DNA from: Brugia malayi
Lineage: Eukaryota; Nematoda; Chromadorea; Rhabditida; Onchocercidae
Reading direction: 5' to 3'
DNA: 64,000 nt
NCBI RefSeq assembly: GCF_000002995.4
Contig: NW_025062479.1
Location: forward strand, 1,251,221-1,315,220
The translations under genes were made by a program, and so were the position numbers. The notes beneath the pieces were generated by a model. The model was not told the origin of the DNA, made no database searches, and saw only the letters and a program-made list of their open reading frames with translations. Within the stretch, counting starts at the first letter, position 1. Each line of letters starts with the position of its first letter. Below, in pieces: positions 43,129-56,300 of this stretch.

Positions 43129-46100
43129 ATGGAGAGACAATGTATGGAATTTATTGATGTTGACGAAATGGAACTGTTTATGAGCAGATATCTGGTAACG
43201 GTTTATGACGATCGGCTTTATATTAGGAGGGATCATATGCAAACTTTATCTGCGATAAATAAGGTCAGTTAAAGGAAGATTTGGTGAACCGTCTTTAAAA
43301 CTTTGGTTCGTGATTTGAAGTGAGGACAAGTAATGGGAGTTGTGGTACTAGACATTAATAAAAATTGTTCTCAATTGGAGGTAACAGTCTAGTCAATAGA
43401 ATGCGTTGGTATGTCTATCATTTTGGACCGTTTAATTCTGTGCTTTTTGCAGTTGTCAAATGTATCGTTTGATTCGATTTTGCCTGATGATTTCATCTCC
43501 ATTGTATTTGAATATATGAAAAGACAAGATAAGGTTAATTTTTGCTTTAAAATGAGTAATTCATTACCAACGAGAAAAACAAAAAAAATCTGAAATATCA
43601 GTAAAAAAAAATTACACTTTAGAAATTATTGCATACTCCCGAGCAGTCCTCATCAGTCTTATCAATAAAATGTGGTGGCTGTAAACGGTTAACATTACTT
43701 GATAGTTTTCCATACATCACTGTATGTTTTCTCGATGATGACGCATCCGATACACTTTCACCTTCATTGGTATTATTAATTTTACCAAATATTCCAGTTG
43801 TTCATTTAAATGGTTTTTGTATTTCGTTTGGTCCAGAAGGGTTTTTAGATCGTTTGTAATGCTTATTCTAACATTCTTAGTGCATAATGTAATTCATCTT
43901 TTTGATGAAAGTTATGAGTTGGTATAGTTTTCTGTGACACTTATAATTTTTTTTTTAATTTACTATATGTGATATTAGTTATAATATCCTATATTCCGAA
44001 AATTTGAACTATATATTTTAGAAAAGCTGTTTAAATGTGATGCATTGCTTGTTATCATTAGCAGTTTCGCTGCATGATCCATGGAGCACAACGCGATTGC
44101 TCAACAAAGTGTGTCCTAAAGTCTTACCAGCTTTACGGCGTAGTGCACAAGCATCGATGGGTTATCTTGATATTATGTCGGTAAGGTCTTGTCATATGCT
44201 TATGTTTTGACGACTTGCGAAGATTATTTAATTTGCAGTATAAAGCTGTTTTTTTTTTCTTTTTTTTTTGCTGTCATCACTTTTCAATAACATGTAATGA
44301 ATCTCATTTTATTGTAAGGTACTGATTTCGTATGTTATGACAGCACCGGTTGAAGGTGATTGCAATGTTGATGTCGAGCTTCATGCTAATTTTCCAGTGT
44401 TGAAAAAACTTGTTGATACAGTGATAACAATGAATGAGACGCTACAGAGTGGTACACAGTCGAAGTAAGTGTTCAACTGCAGTGAAAAATACCTAATATC
44501 TACAAAGTTTCTCTTGTTTAAACTTCACTCCACAAGTCTCATCGCAAACCAGCAGCAGTGAGTTTGGAGCATGTTGTGATGAGTAGTTCTGAGATTTCAT
44601 ATGCACGAAAGTAGTATTAACAGCTTAAATTAGGTAGTTAAGACGTAGTAGTTTGAAATTTGGTATCTTGTGTTATTTAATACAGATTATATAAATTATT
44701 AAGTAGTCATAGGTTACAAATTTTATTCATTTTTCTCCAGCTGTTCAAAAAACGCATTTTTATAAGGTCATACTGCGTATTTCTACCGGTCAGCACAATT
44801 TAAATAGATGAAGCATTCTTAACTTATTCTATGAATCCATGACCATTTCCAAATTCGTAAACTGGATTTCATTCTATTATCTATTTGCTTTGCTTTTAGA
44901 CGAAAATTTTCCATGGGCTTTGAATTTTGAATGTTTGACAAGTTATTGGGACTTGGAAACTTTGTTTTATCTTCATTATGGCTTGAGAATATAGAGCTAA
45001 TTCTCTGATTTTTTCATAGCTTGTTCTATACTGTGCATTGCAGATGAAAAAGGAGAGGAGGTTTTGGGGATTTTTTGGTGATTTCAGTTAATGCTGTTTA
45101 TATCATAGTCTATTTTGTGAAATTTAATTTTTTATTACAATATCCAGTCAAGCAGTTAAATCTGCACTTCAAATAGCTGCTGAATTCATGGTTATCATAC
45201 CGAACTACACCAATCCCTCTGTTATTAATAAAATGATCATTTATCTCAATAAGAATATTGAACAGATATCAGCTAATTTCGCAGCGATAAGTTCTACAAT
45301 TTGGAACAATGAATATCAAGTGAGTTGTTTCCTATGTAACTCATTATTCCAACTAGCTATAAAGCTGTTTTCAGCAATATTTCTGAAAGAAAATTAGTTA
45401 CAGTTTGACCTTCTTCATTTGCAGACGAAAACACCCAATCAAACAGATGCGTATGTGATAGCTGTTTCTCTTTGTGATCGGCTTACATGTCTCAATGTTG
45501 CTGAAGATATCGGAGTTGTTTCACCATTGTTTAAGTAATTTTTTCTTGAAACTGTTATTTATAATTATGGAAGATGATAGCAAATATGCAAAGCATTTAT
45601 GAGGAAAAGAGATTAATTGAATTTAAGCTGCACATTTGTTAAATTACGTAAGAAATTTCTGCCTAATACATAATCATTTTCATCCAGTAAATTAGATTAG
45701 TAAATATCTAATGGAAGAAAAATGATTACAGAGACTATTGAACATTTCCACCTTAGATAGTCATTATTTTCAATACTTTCTTTTTTTTTTTTCAGAACTC
45801 CAAACAATAAAGCTGTATCGAATCCATTGACTCCTCTTAATCAAAAAGTAGTTGCAGAAGAAACAACTCCAGACATGCAGGAAAGGCGTATTGCTAATTT
45901 TATCAAGTAATTATTCTTTTTTCTCTTCTGCATCATAATGATTTTTACTATACTATCATATTATATTTATTAGTTTTGTTTGGAACTGTCATAATAGTGG
46001 AATGATTTGTGAATGAATGAATTTAGCTTTATCACTAGATTCAGAATTCTCGAAAACAGTTTTCTCCAATATTTTTTTAATCGTCCAAGAAATTTGTTTT

Positions 46101-46522
46101 TTTCTTAAAGCATCGATACACCAATATCTCGATCTTTGGATAAAGTGGAAATGTTTAACAATCCTACTGCTTCACTAAAGGAAAATATTCTTGCTATTCC
46201 GAAAAACTCGGAAAGGAAAAATTTCCCTAAAGTTAGTTCTAATTATGATATAGATATATAACATAAATGGCGGGATGTATAGGAGGACCGAACTTGATTT
46301 ATGTTATTTGTGATTTTTTTGTTGGTTACTACTTAATTCTAAATGATCTGATATCTGATGTTATTCTCATTTAAATTTTAGGCTTTGATATCGATATCTA
46401 AGAAAAAAGAATTGCCATGTGGGAAATTGAATCCTTTTACTGATGTAAAATATCGAAAATGTAAGAAGAAAGATGTCAAGGGTCAAACAAAAATTACTAA
46501 TTTTTTCAAAAAATATTCATGA
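43129..46522 (+). CDS. Unrecognised 467-residue protein with a C-terminal PCNA-binding PIP box, ten exons
   Basis: Exons are 43129-43263, 43453-43533, 43623-43855, 44027-44180, 44319-44464, 45148-45319, 45425-45534, 45796-45906, 46111-46231 and 46382-46522. The start MERQCMEFIDVDEM is chosen because a TAG precedes it in frame. Most of the protein looks helical with hydrophobic repeats (LPALRRSAQASMGYLDIMS, AALQ/AAEF-like segments around residue 260-300), followed by a basic, polar tail. The last residues are KGQTKITNFFKKYS: Q456-x-x-I459-x-x-F462-F463 is a textbook PIP box, which docks on the sliding clamp PCNA. A role in DNA replication or repair is inferred from this. The exon 3/4 junction is uncertain: TTT|GTAATG with GAAAAG|CTG keeps frame, and TTG|GTATTA with TTTTAG|AAA is a shorter alternative. 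No family recognised. Confidence 0.78.
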
Positions 46523-49500
46523 TTTGTTTTAGAAGTTTTATCTGAACTATTCATTTTACAAGATATCTAATTTAATTTAATGATCTCATTTTTCTATCTT
46601 GTTGCAGATAGACTCTATTTTTTTATGAATACTGTAGCATGAAAGTGCGTCATGATAATAGGCTTGTTTTGATATGTAATTGTCTGTTCAGTTGCTCAGG
46701 ATATAATACATATTGAAGAAGTGAAATACGTAGGTTTTAGATGAAAACCTGATATTAGCCTCTCATCTAGTACTTAATGTGATTATTGAAATATTAATCG
46801 TCCAATATGAAAATGAAAGAAGTTATTATTTCGAAAATTGAAGGATTTAATTCTTCACCTTGTAAATGTTCATTATTATAAATCATATAATGAAACTTTT
46901 CACATAAAAGTATTTTTTGTTTTTCTTACAAATTATAACGAAGGCGAGTAAATGTAAAGCATCTAGAAAATCTCATATGTAGTAAGTCATGCATGATTTT
47001 TATGTCCACAGAAAAAAAAAAAACAGAAAATTCTTTTAATTTGGAATATTTGAAATATTTTTGATTTTTTAACAATATTGTATTACTATTGGTGGGCAAC
47101 ATTCAACATTTCTGTTACTATCAACCTAAGTTTTCTCATGTATTAATAGCTATTATGAATATGTTTGATTGTTCTTGTTTGAATTCTTGATTAATGAATC
47201 TAGCAGTTATCACTGCTAGTCTTATATTTGTTTTGTTTGCCACGATTTTACGATATTAGTCAGATTGCATGTTGAGGTTTTCTATTTATATATAATATAA
47301 AAATTAATATTGTATTGAATGCTTCCATTTTTAAGATAGTTATATGTATATATGTGGCCGAATAATTCAGTAAGTTTTGTTTACTTGTGATGCTTGAGAA
47401 ATATCTAAGATTGTGCCAAAATTTCTACCTGTAATTCTTACATTTAAATCGCGATGCAAATTATATATGTGGATCTATAGTAAATCAATGAACATCAATC
47501 ATATGCTTGTTTTTGCTATTTCAATTTTGATTTCATTTTTCAGTTTTGTTTTCAGAATATTTCATTCTTTTTTTACTTCAAATAAATCAACACTATAAAA
47601 GCACCGTAAACCTATTCATTGGAGAGAAATATTTTAACAAATGCAAAAAGAAATGTTTTCGGATAGTATATTTTGCCCATTTCTTTTTCTTTACTCTAAT
47701 TAAATCCAATAAATATGACTATGATGAAAGTTAGTGCAATCTTGACAATAATTTATGTTTTAGATGATATGATATGCCTTTTTCTGCTTTATCAAACATT
47801 GTTATTATTTATTACAATTTCTTATGTCTAATATTTATTGTATGAGACAAAGTTAGTTAATAACAATATGAAAAATCATTATTGTTATCATAAACACATG
47901 TATGTGTGATATGTGAAAGAGGGTGGCAAATCTCAAATTGTGAATTCTCTAACCTCTCGGCTAGATGGATGCTCTTAAAGAAACAACTTTTTAATTATAA
48001 TTTTCTCAAAGCTGAAACAAATGGTTAAATGAAACCAGATTTAATAGAAAGCAAAAAGAATAATTTGACAACAAACGATTTCATTACATGTCATTCAATT
48101 TTAATTTTCTCAATTTTTTCTATCCTAATTTTTCCTTTCCTTATCTTAATCCACTTCTGAAACTAATTTCTCTGCTAGACTATTCTTTTAATTAGCTGTA
48201 CATTAATATTATCAAAACTGTAAAATTAATTTATAGGAATTATTGAAATTAATTTTGAAAAGGAATAAATTGACATTTAAAACCAAAAATTATCACTGAA
48301 TAACTATGGTAAATCCATATATGATGTGCATTAATTTTATTTTAATAGAAATTGATAAGTAAAACAAAATGGATGAGAAGTTAGTCCAATAAATTTAGCT
48401 TAATTTATTTGAATTCATTTAAGAATCGAAAATGTGAGGACTTTGAAGTCGAATTGTTAAAAAATTATGGTTGAAATTTATCGAAAGCAATTGACAGCTA
48501 TCAACCAATAATTTTGCAGTTTTAATAGAAAATACCTAACAAAAGACGGTATAATTTCATAGAGTTTATAAAAAAAAAAAAAAAAAAAAAAAATGGAAAC
48601 ATTGTTGATCGTTTCATAAATACATTAAGATAAATGAAAATTTAATGATGGTAAAGAATATAGCGTGAATTAAATCGAAGATATCATGGAAGTTTTCGAG
48701 CCAAATATTTCCGAAACCTTCCGAGATATCCCAGAGCTTAATACGCTTTCGTAAGCTTTTTTTTTTTTCTCTTTTCTTTTGCTTTTTTCTAAAAAAAAAA
48801 AGGATAAATTTTCCAGAGATAACAATGAACAAACTTTATAAATTGTAGTCTATTTGACGAAATGATTCGAAATTTTACTGTTAAGTTAGCAAAAAAGATT
48901 TTAATTTTGTTAATTTTTTTCAGGTTAAAAATTATTGAACAATTTGATTGTCCTCACAATATGCAACATTCTACTATTGATATATTTTCACATACTTTGT
49001 TCATTCCTACTTAGACAATTAATGATTTGAATAATTTAATTTTAACTACTCAACATGTAATAGTTAATTTTGTCTGGCTTACTTAAAACTTTAACAAATA
49101 TGTTGATTTGGATGATAAACAATAAATAAATGAAATAAGAAAAATGATTGCAAACGTAATGTTGAAAATGTAAAATTAACAATGGATAAAACATTGCATG
49201 AGTAAGCTAATCGAAATAAAAAGAAATGAAAGGAATGAAATAAAGCATTTTTGTAATTGAATCATAAATGTATGTTATGACTGTCAAAACGCAATTTGAC
49301 ATTAAAATCTATTTCTTTTCTTTTTCTGCTCTTTTTTTTTTGAAGGATATGTATGATATAATTGATGTATTGGTTTGGAACTTTTTAATTAAAATATTTT
49401 TAATTTTCGACTGATAGCAATATGACAAAAATTTTTACGTTAGCTTGATAATAATCAATAATTTAAACTGAGCTTCATTAATTCAAATTTTCCATCATTT

Positions 49501-52500
49501 TCTTTATTTTTATACATCTAACAAAAAATTAATTAAAAGAAACATTTCATATCTTTCTCGTTGATTACTGTTTGTTTATTCAAAATGATAAAATGCAAAC
49601 AAATAATGCATTTGAAATTCTATGGATAATTGATTGGATATAATCGAGCAACTTTTGATGAATTAATAAATCATGCGACATTTTCAACTAAACTCTCATT
49701 GATCGGTAAATATATGGTAAAAATCACGAAGATACGAGGTGAGAAAAGTTTAAACAAACAAACATTAAAATATGAATTGAAAAAAAAAAGTGTCAAAAAA
49801 ACCAGAATCAAATTTCAATGATAGTTCCATTTCTATCATTCAGGAATAAAATCATATTTATCAGCATTTTATAATAAGCAGTAAAGTATTGAAATGAATA
49901 AGGTATGCAATTTTCTTGGAATCAAAATTTATCGTAGTTAAACGAAAGAAAATATGATTGGGATGAAAATGAAATGAATTGTTCCTATCATTAATATGAT
50001 AATCGTCATCCTTAACTTTTGTTTGCAAAAATTTGTGAAATGGATAAGTTAAATATGATAAATAAGACAATCAGATGACTGTCAAATTCCTTATCTTTTG
50101 GTAATGAAACTTCTTATCATTTTGTTATGCTTTAGCATTGACAACTTTTTCCTCCTCCTTCTTCTTTTTTTTTTTTTAATGATATTAAAACTGTTAGCTA
50201 AAATAATTAATCACGTAAAGCAAAAATTATTCATGCGCTATCACCAGAGTGAATATGTTGTTAGAATTACAATCAATAGGAAGAATTATCATAAAATTTG
50301 TAAATTCTTATTTAATCCAAAATTTGACTAACCTAAAAGTAATCGATCGAAATATTTGATCAAAATTTTAAAACTATAAAAAATAATATAAATTTTTTTT
50401 TTTTAATTTTCACAACACCTAATGAATATAATTTATGATGTACGAGCAAAGAAAAAAAAAATAAAACAAGATTATAGTGAAATTTTTTTTTTTCATAACA
50501 AAAAAAAAATTTTGTTTTGTTTTCAACAATTTTTTTTTAATTCTTCAAAAAAAAAAAATAAAAGAGAAAATGCATCAAAAAGGGAGCATATTATTAGCAA
50601 AAAACAATATTGTATATATCATAACGGAGAAAAAAAAAAAACGAGAAACGTAACATTTTAGCATAAACAATAAACGCTTGGTCAATTGTTGCAGAAATTT
50701 TGAAGTCAAAATAAAAAATTTCTTTTCCAGACGAATGTATTTTTGAAATGCAGGTCGTTTTCATGAATGGTTTTGTTAAGCGATGATGCTCGACAAATTT
50801 TCAACATTTTTATAATCCTCAATCCATATTTCATTCCTTTCATTTGTTCGTTTCAAGCAATTTTCAATATTTCCCTTTCTTCTTCGTTTCGTTTTTTTTT
50901 TTTTTTTTTTTTTTTTCTTTTTTTTTACGACACCCAACGGATACGTTACAACATAACAACAAAAAAATATTATCAAAAAAAAAAAAAAAAAGAAAAAACG
51001 ATTTCATTTTTATTCACTCCAATTTTGCTAAACAAAGAAAAAAGCAATCTAAATTCAAAAATGTTAATACTGAATCAATCGGTAACTAACAAAGTTGTCA
51101 AGTGTTTCCTTTTTCATTTTTTGCTTGAGAATTTTCATTTCATTTTAATCAAATATTGCCTTGTTCACACTTTTCCTCTTTCTCTTCCTTTTCATTGTGT
51201 TTACTTGTAACAAATAAATTTTTAATCAACTTTCATGCACATACAGATAAAATTATCAGTTTCAATATGATAAAGAAATAAACAAACAAACAAATCTAGC
51301 GGAAATCTTCTTTTCCCTTCATTTACAAATGATATAAAAGGAAGTAAAGCGAGATTATAAGATGATAAAATCATACACCAATATTTCGGCTAATCAATCA
51401 TCCACTATGGCAATTCATTTTCTATGCATGTATCAATCAATTGATATATATATATATATACGATGAATAAATATTTTTAAACAGTTGTAAAAGAAAAAAA
51501 AAGGCCAAACTGAAATGAAATGATTGAGATAAATTGGAAAGAAAATCAACATTTCGTCTAATAGATACAAACTCATATAAACAAAAAGAAATAAAAATAT
51601 AGTTGTTCGTTTTCATTAACCCAATTAATTTCAACAGTAATAATTGCTATAAAACCGAAAAAAAACTCCAAAATTTAGTGTCTCCAGCAAAAGTAGAGCT
51701 CGAGAAAGAAAAAATTCAATTTGGAAAAAAATCTTATTGTTTTCCCGAGAAATTTCCTAAGAATTTGTTCCAAAATAGTGCATATCATATAAATATTGCC
51801 AATATATGAGTCAAATGCGAAGAATATAAATTTATTGGCTTTTAATTGACTAGCTTAATTAAAAAAAGAAAAAAAAAAAGGAAAAAAGGAAAAACTCCAC
51901 GAGGATATGCATTTATTGATATGACATACTAAATATGTTGATACCACTTCTAATGTTGAAAACTGGCATAATGACGCATTAAATGGAATGCATCTATAAT
52001 GGACTTGAGTAAATAGTGATAAAGTTTATCAGTAACGATATTAGTATCAATCCGTATTATTCGTATGGAATCGTCCTTGATGCGTAAATGCAGGTTTATG
52101 CGATTATTAACGATGCAATTTTCATTCAGCACATTTCAGTATTTCAAATTCAACAAATTTTAAGAAAACTACACTTCCATATCTATTTTATTTGCTAAAA
52201 TATATCGGTAATAATCTGATATGCATACATTAATTTGGAACAGTAAACAAAAAGAAAAAAAAAAAAACATATTCATCACTACTATGAAATAATTTTGAAA
52301 CGAGAGAAAATTGAAAAGAAAAAAAAAACAAAAAAAAAAAAATGAAAGTACATCTCATGAAGAATATGAAATTTCAGTAAAAGAAAAAAAAAGTAAACAA
52401 ATCAAGTTTTGACAAGAGGAGGAGTAATTATAGTTCGGAATTTCAGTAAAAGAAAAAAAAAAGGTAAAACAAATCAAATTTTGACAAGAGGAGAAGTAAC

Positions 52501-53396
52501 TTGCAGCTCGATTTTTTTTTTTTTTTTTTTTGTCGAATTGTACTACTAAAACGATGAACATGTATACCACATATGCCATAATGTCTGCGATTTTCCTATA
52601 ATTTTAAAACAAGAAATCTTTAATTTTACCAGAGTTATAATTTCAAATTTAAAATAATAGTTTTTAATAATTTGTAAATAGTAATATTATTAGAGCCGAT
52701 TCCTTCTCAAATAAATATATTCTCACTTTACGAAAGAAATATTACAAAACTGCATGAACAAATTAGTTAGGGAAAAAAAAGGAAGGGAATATTTGCCGAA
52801 CTAGTTTAGTTAATGCCCTAAGATGAATCTTCATTTCATGTGAATCATTCAAGCCTTACATAAAAAACATTTGTTTCCTTTTCAATCTTAAATCTTACTA
52901 ATGCTAAATGCTAGCACAGGTGTTAGATCATACAGATGAACTAATAATTTAAACCTAAAAAGATGACGAATGACCCAACAAAATTTACTATTACTCGTTC
53001 GTTATTCAGTAAATTCTTATTAACAATTGAATTTATAGATTTTTTAAAAAAAAAGTACCTTTGTATGAATTGAATAACCTAACAGTATATATTACTATAC
53101 ATAATCTGCACGCTGCCATCCCAAATTTCCCTTACAGTCACCTGGCGAAATGTCCTAAATTTTAAACAGTTTGAACGTTTTAATCAAAAATGAACAATGA
53201 TAATTAGTGGTATTGATAAATAATTTGATAATTATCTTTTTGGAACTCTAGTTCCCGTCTTATCAGTGTGCATTTTGATTTTGCAGCCAGTAAAATGATT
53301 AGTTTTGACAAAAAAAGAATGAAAATATGGACAAACATATGATTAATAAATGTCAAAACACTTCATTCTGTTACATAAGAAAAAGAGAAGTCTTGA
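46523..53396. other. Long AT-rich intergenic region
   Basis: Nearly 6.9 kb without an exon series. It holds many A/T homopolymers (for example near 48571, 50890 and 50979), a (TA)n tract near 51446-51460 and a 70-bp duplication at 52370-52508. The short frames in it are poly-Lys or poly-Phe rich and not supported as genes. Confidence 0.5.
52370..52508 (+). repeat. ~70-bp tandem duplication
   Basis: Two units share AATTTCAGTAAAAGAAAAAA, AACAAATCAA(G/A)TTTTGACAAG and AGGAG(G/A)AGTAA, with a few substitutions. Confidence 0.8.
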
Positions 53397-56300
53397 TTAG
53401 AAGGATTTCAAAAAATGTCGTACTTTATCACTGGAAACTGTTGACGTATATAGTGTAGGAATTTTGGGCGCATTCGAATCGATCAGCGTCAATTTTTTGT
53501 CTGTATCACGCATTTCCGGAGTAGTTTCCTAAAACCATCAATGATAATAATCAATAGAGTTTTTTTCTTGACTGCTCCTTTATTATCTAGATCAAATAAC
53601 TCAAAATTTTTACAGAACACCTGCAGCTCGATAAGTTTGAAACTGTATAGATTTAAAAATTCAAATTAGCATTAATAAAATATAATATGCCTTATAAGCC
53701 TACCTTCCTCAAAAATTCCGGAATTTCAAACATCTTCTCTCTACCATCAATATGTTCTCGTTTATTTTGTTTTCTCGAACCAGTACTTCTCATAGTTTCA
53801 GGTAACCTAAGATTCTCAACGGCAGTATCTTCACCACAATATGGAATATCAGCCATAGCTGTACTGGGCGTTCGTTGAAATGTTCCTAACGATTTCCGCC
53901 TACAATATATATATATATATATATAACAAATATGGATCATAGCATTTCGATTCTTGTTTAAAAGAATTAAAAGTAAAATCGTAAATTCTTACACATCAAA
54001 GTTACCTTACTTTCTTGATCTCATTTTCGTATATATACGATGAGATCAAGCTAAAGCGCTAATGACAGAAAAGGAAATACAAAAATTAAAATAGATATTT
54101 TGTTATATTGATTTCAATCGTCAGTAAGTTATGATCATTTCATGTAATTCTTACTAAAGTATATACATGAAATAGTCTGAATGATTAAAAAGAACAAACA
54201 ATATTTTGCAAACCTTATTTCATCAGTATAACTGGAAGGTGCTAATTGAGAATTATTTTGACTTCCAGAATGGTGTCCACGTTGTTGCTGCAGTGATGCT
54301 GCATGATGCTGATGCGATGATGATGAGGATCCAGTATTATCGGATGACGATGGCTCACGATTTGTTACTGCATGACTCGCTTTTCGAACAAATTTCAACA
54401 AGCCAGACGTGTGATCGGTCTGAAATAGAGTACGTTTCTCCTTACATCACGCATTGTTTCTTCAATTTATCTGCATTTATATTATTATTATGCTTTTCAA
54501 GAGCGACTGTGATTAGTTTGCTTCACTGAAATTACTAAAATACTATGTAAAGCTATTAAAACTCTCTTCATCTATTTTATGCAATTTTAAATTTAAAAAA
54601 GTAACCTTAGCATTAGAATAAGAACGTGCTGCATTTGTCTTGCCCGTACGTAAATCGAAATCAGCTGGTAGTTCAACAAACGCAACATCACCATGCTGAT
54701 AGAATGGTAAATTCATTGCTGGCGTTGAAAACTGTGTTGAATGAAATTCTTTTGCAATTTCACGTTTCGGTGAATGCCTTCTTTCTAAAAAAAGAAAACC
54801 AGAGTTATACAGAATTATTATATAAATTTTCATGCAAGTAAACGAGCTTGAATTTTATCTTACCAAAATATGTTTTCAAAAAAAAAAAAAAAAAAACTAA
54901 ATCGCAGAAAGTAACCTTGATATTTTTGCTGAGTCATCACTAAAACAAATCGTTGTCGTATTGTACCAACAGTTGTCTGCCAGCTAACAGCATCGAAGGA
55001 GCTTGGAAGAACAACAACACATGAATCATAATCAATTAAATACTTGGCCAAAACTGGCCTTAACACAGCATTCAATGAAAGGCCATGTCGGGCTCGCAAT
55101 AGTACGATTCTGAAGAATCAAAGATTCAGAAATAATGTGAAATTAAGCTTGATCAAGCTATCAAGTAATAATCTCGTAATATTCGGGACTTGAACACGAT
55201 ATTTTATAAAACTTCAAGTAAAGTCCAGTTTAAACATCACCTTGGTTGGATAATGTCATGATTTCATTATGACTCAGAAATTTTGAATTAGGCTAGAAAA
55301 AAATATTGTTTCGTACTAATCGAATAAAATACGACAATTTGAAGCAGTAATAATAATCTAATCAGTAATCACAGATGGTACATTTATCAATAATTAATTC
55401 AAAGAAATATTTAGTCACACGATTATGAGCACAAATCATGATTGCATTATTGAATAATCTAATCATTACGATTGACAACTTTTAGAGGTAAAAATATTAA
55501 CCTTGAATTTGTGGATGTACCCGTTTTATTTGAAGCATTCGGAATCATTATTTCAGCGGCAAAAAGTAGCACAGGTAACAAACGTACACATCGATTATTT
55601 AATGCATCGATAGCTTGTCGAGCTGGGTCAATCGTTGCACCCGACTAAAAAAAAAAATTCCATGATTTTTACATGTTCCATAAATTTCCAAACAAATTTG
55701 AATATTTTAAAGGAACCATATTCTATTACTTAAAAGAAAAAGAATGACTGAGTCCGGTATAACATTGAAAATTTTCAAGAAATTTCATGCCCAATAGTTA
55801 ATATTACAGAAGAAAACTTTCATAAAAATGTTTAATGTTTAAAATGTTCAAAGTCAAAAGAACAAACGACTCTAAAGTCATATTTTCGTGTTCTATTGCT
55901 AAAAAAATATGTGAACAAATTAACGTGTCAAAATTCTATCCCAAAAGCAAATTCACTGATAAATTAACCTGTGCATCAACAACTTCGGTAGCACGTGGAT
56001 CCATACCACGTTGAACAGCAACTGTTGCTGTCCATTTGCCCACTGACTCCGTCTGAAATATTACTCAACAAATAAATAAACATCAACTATATAAGATCTC
56101 CTTTTTGTACTATTTTTTGGTCAATTTTATTGAAAAGAACCAAATTTTCATAATTTAATTCAAAAAATTGAAAAATAAGTAAAAAAAATGCTAACTGGAT
56201 CATGAAGAGCGATTTGTTCCACACATGGTGCATCGTTAAGCATTAATGTGCAAAACTTTGTACATACTTCAGTAACTCTTGAGCTAGAAGTACTTGGTGG

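Noticed and set aside
50776..51089. Poly-Lys and poly-Phe frames
   Set aside because: Artefacts of A/T homopolymers.
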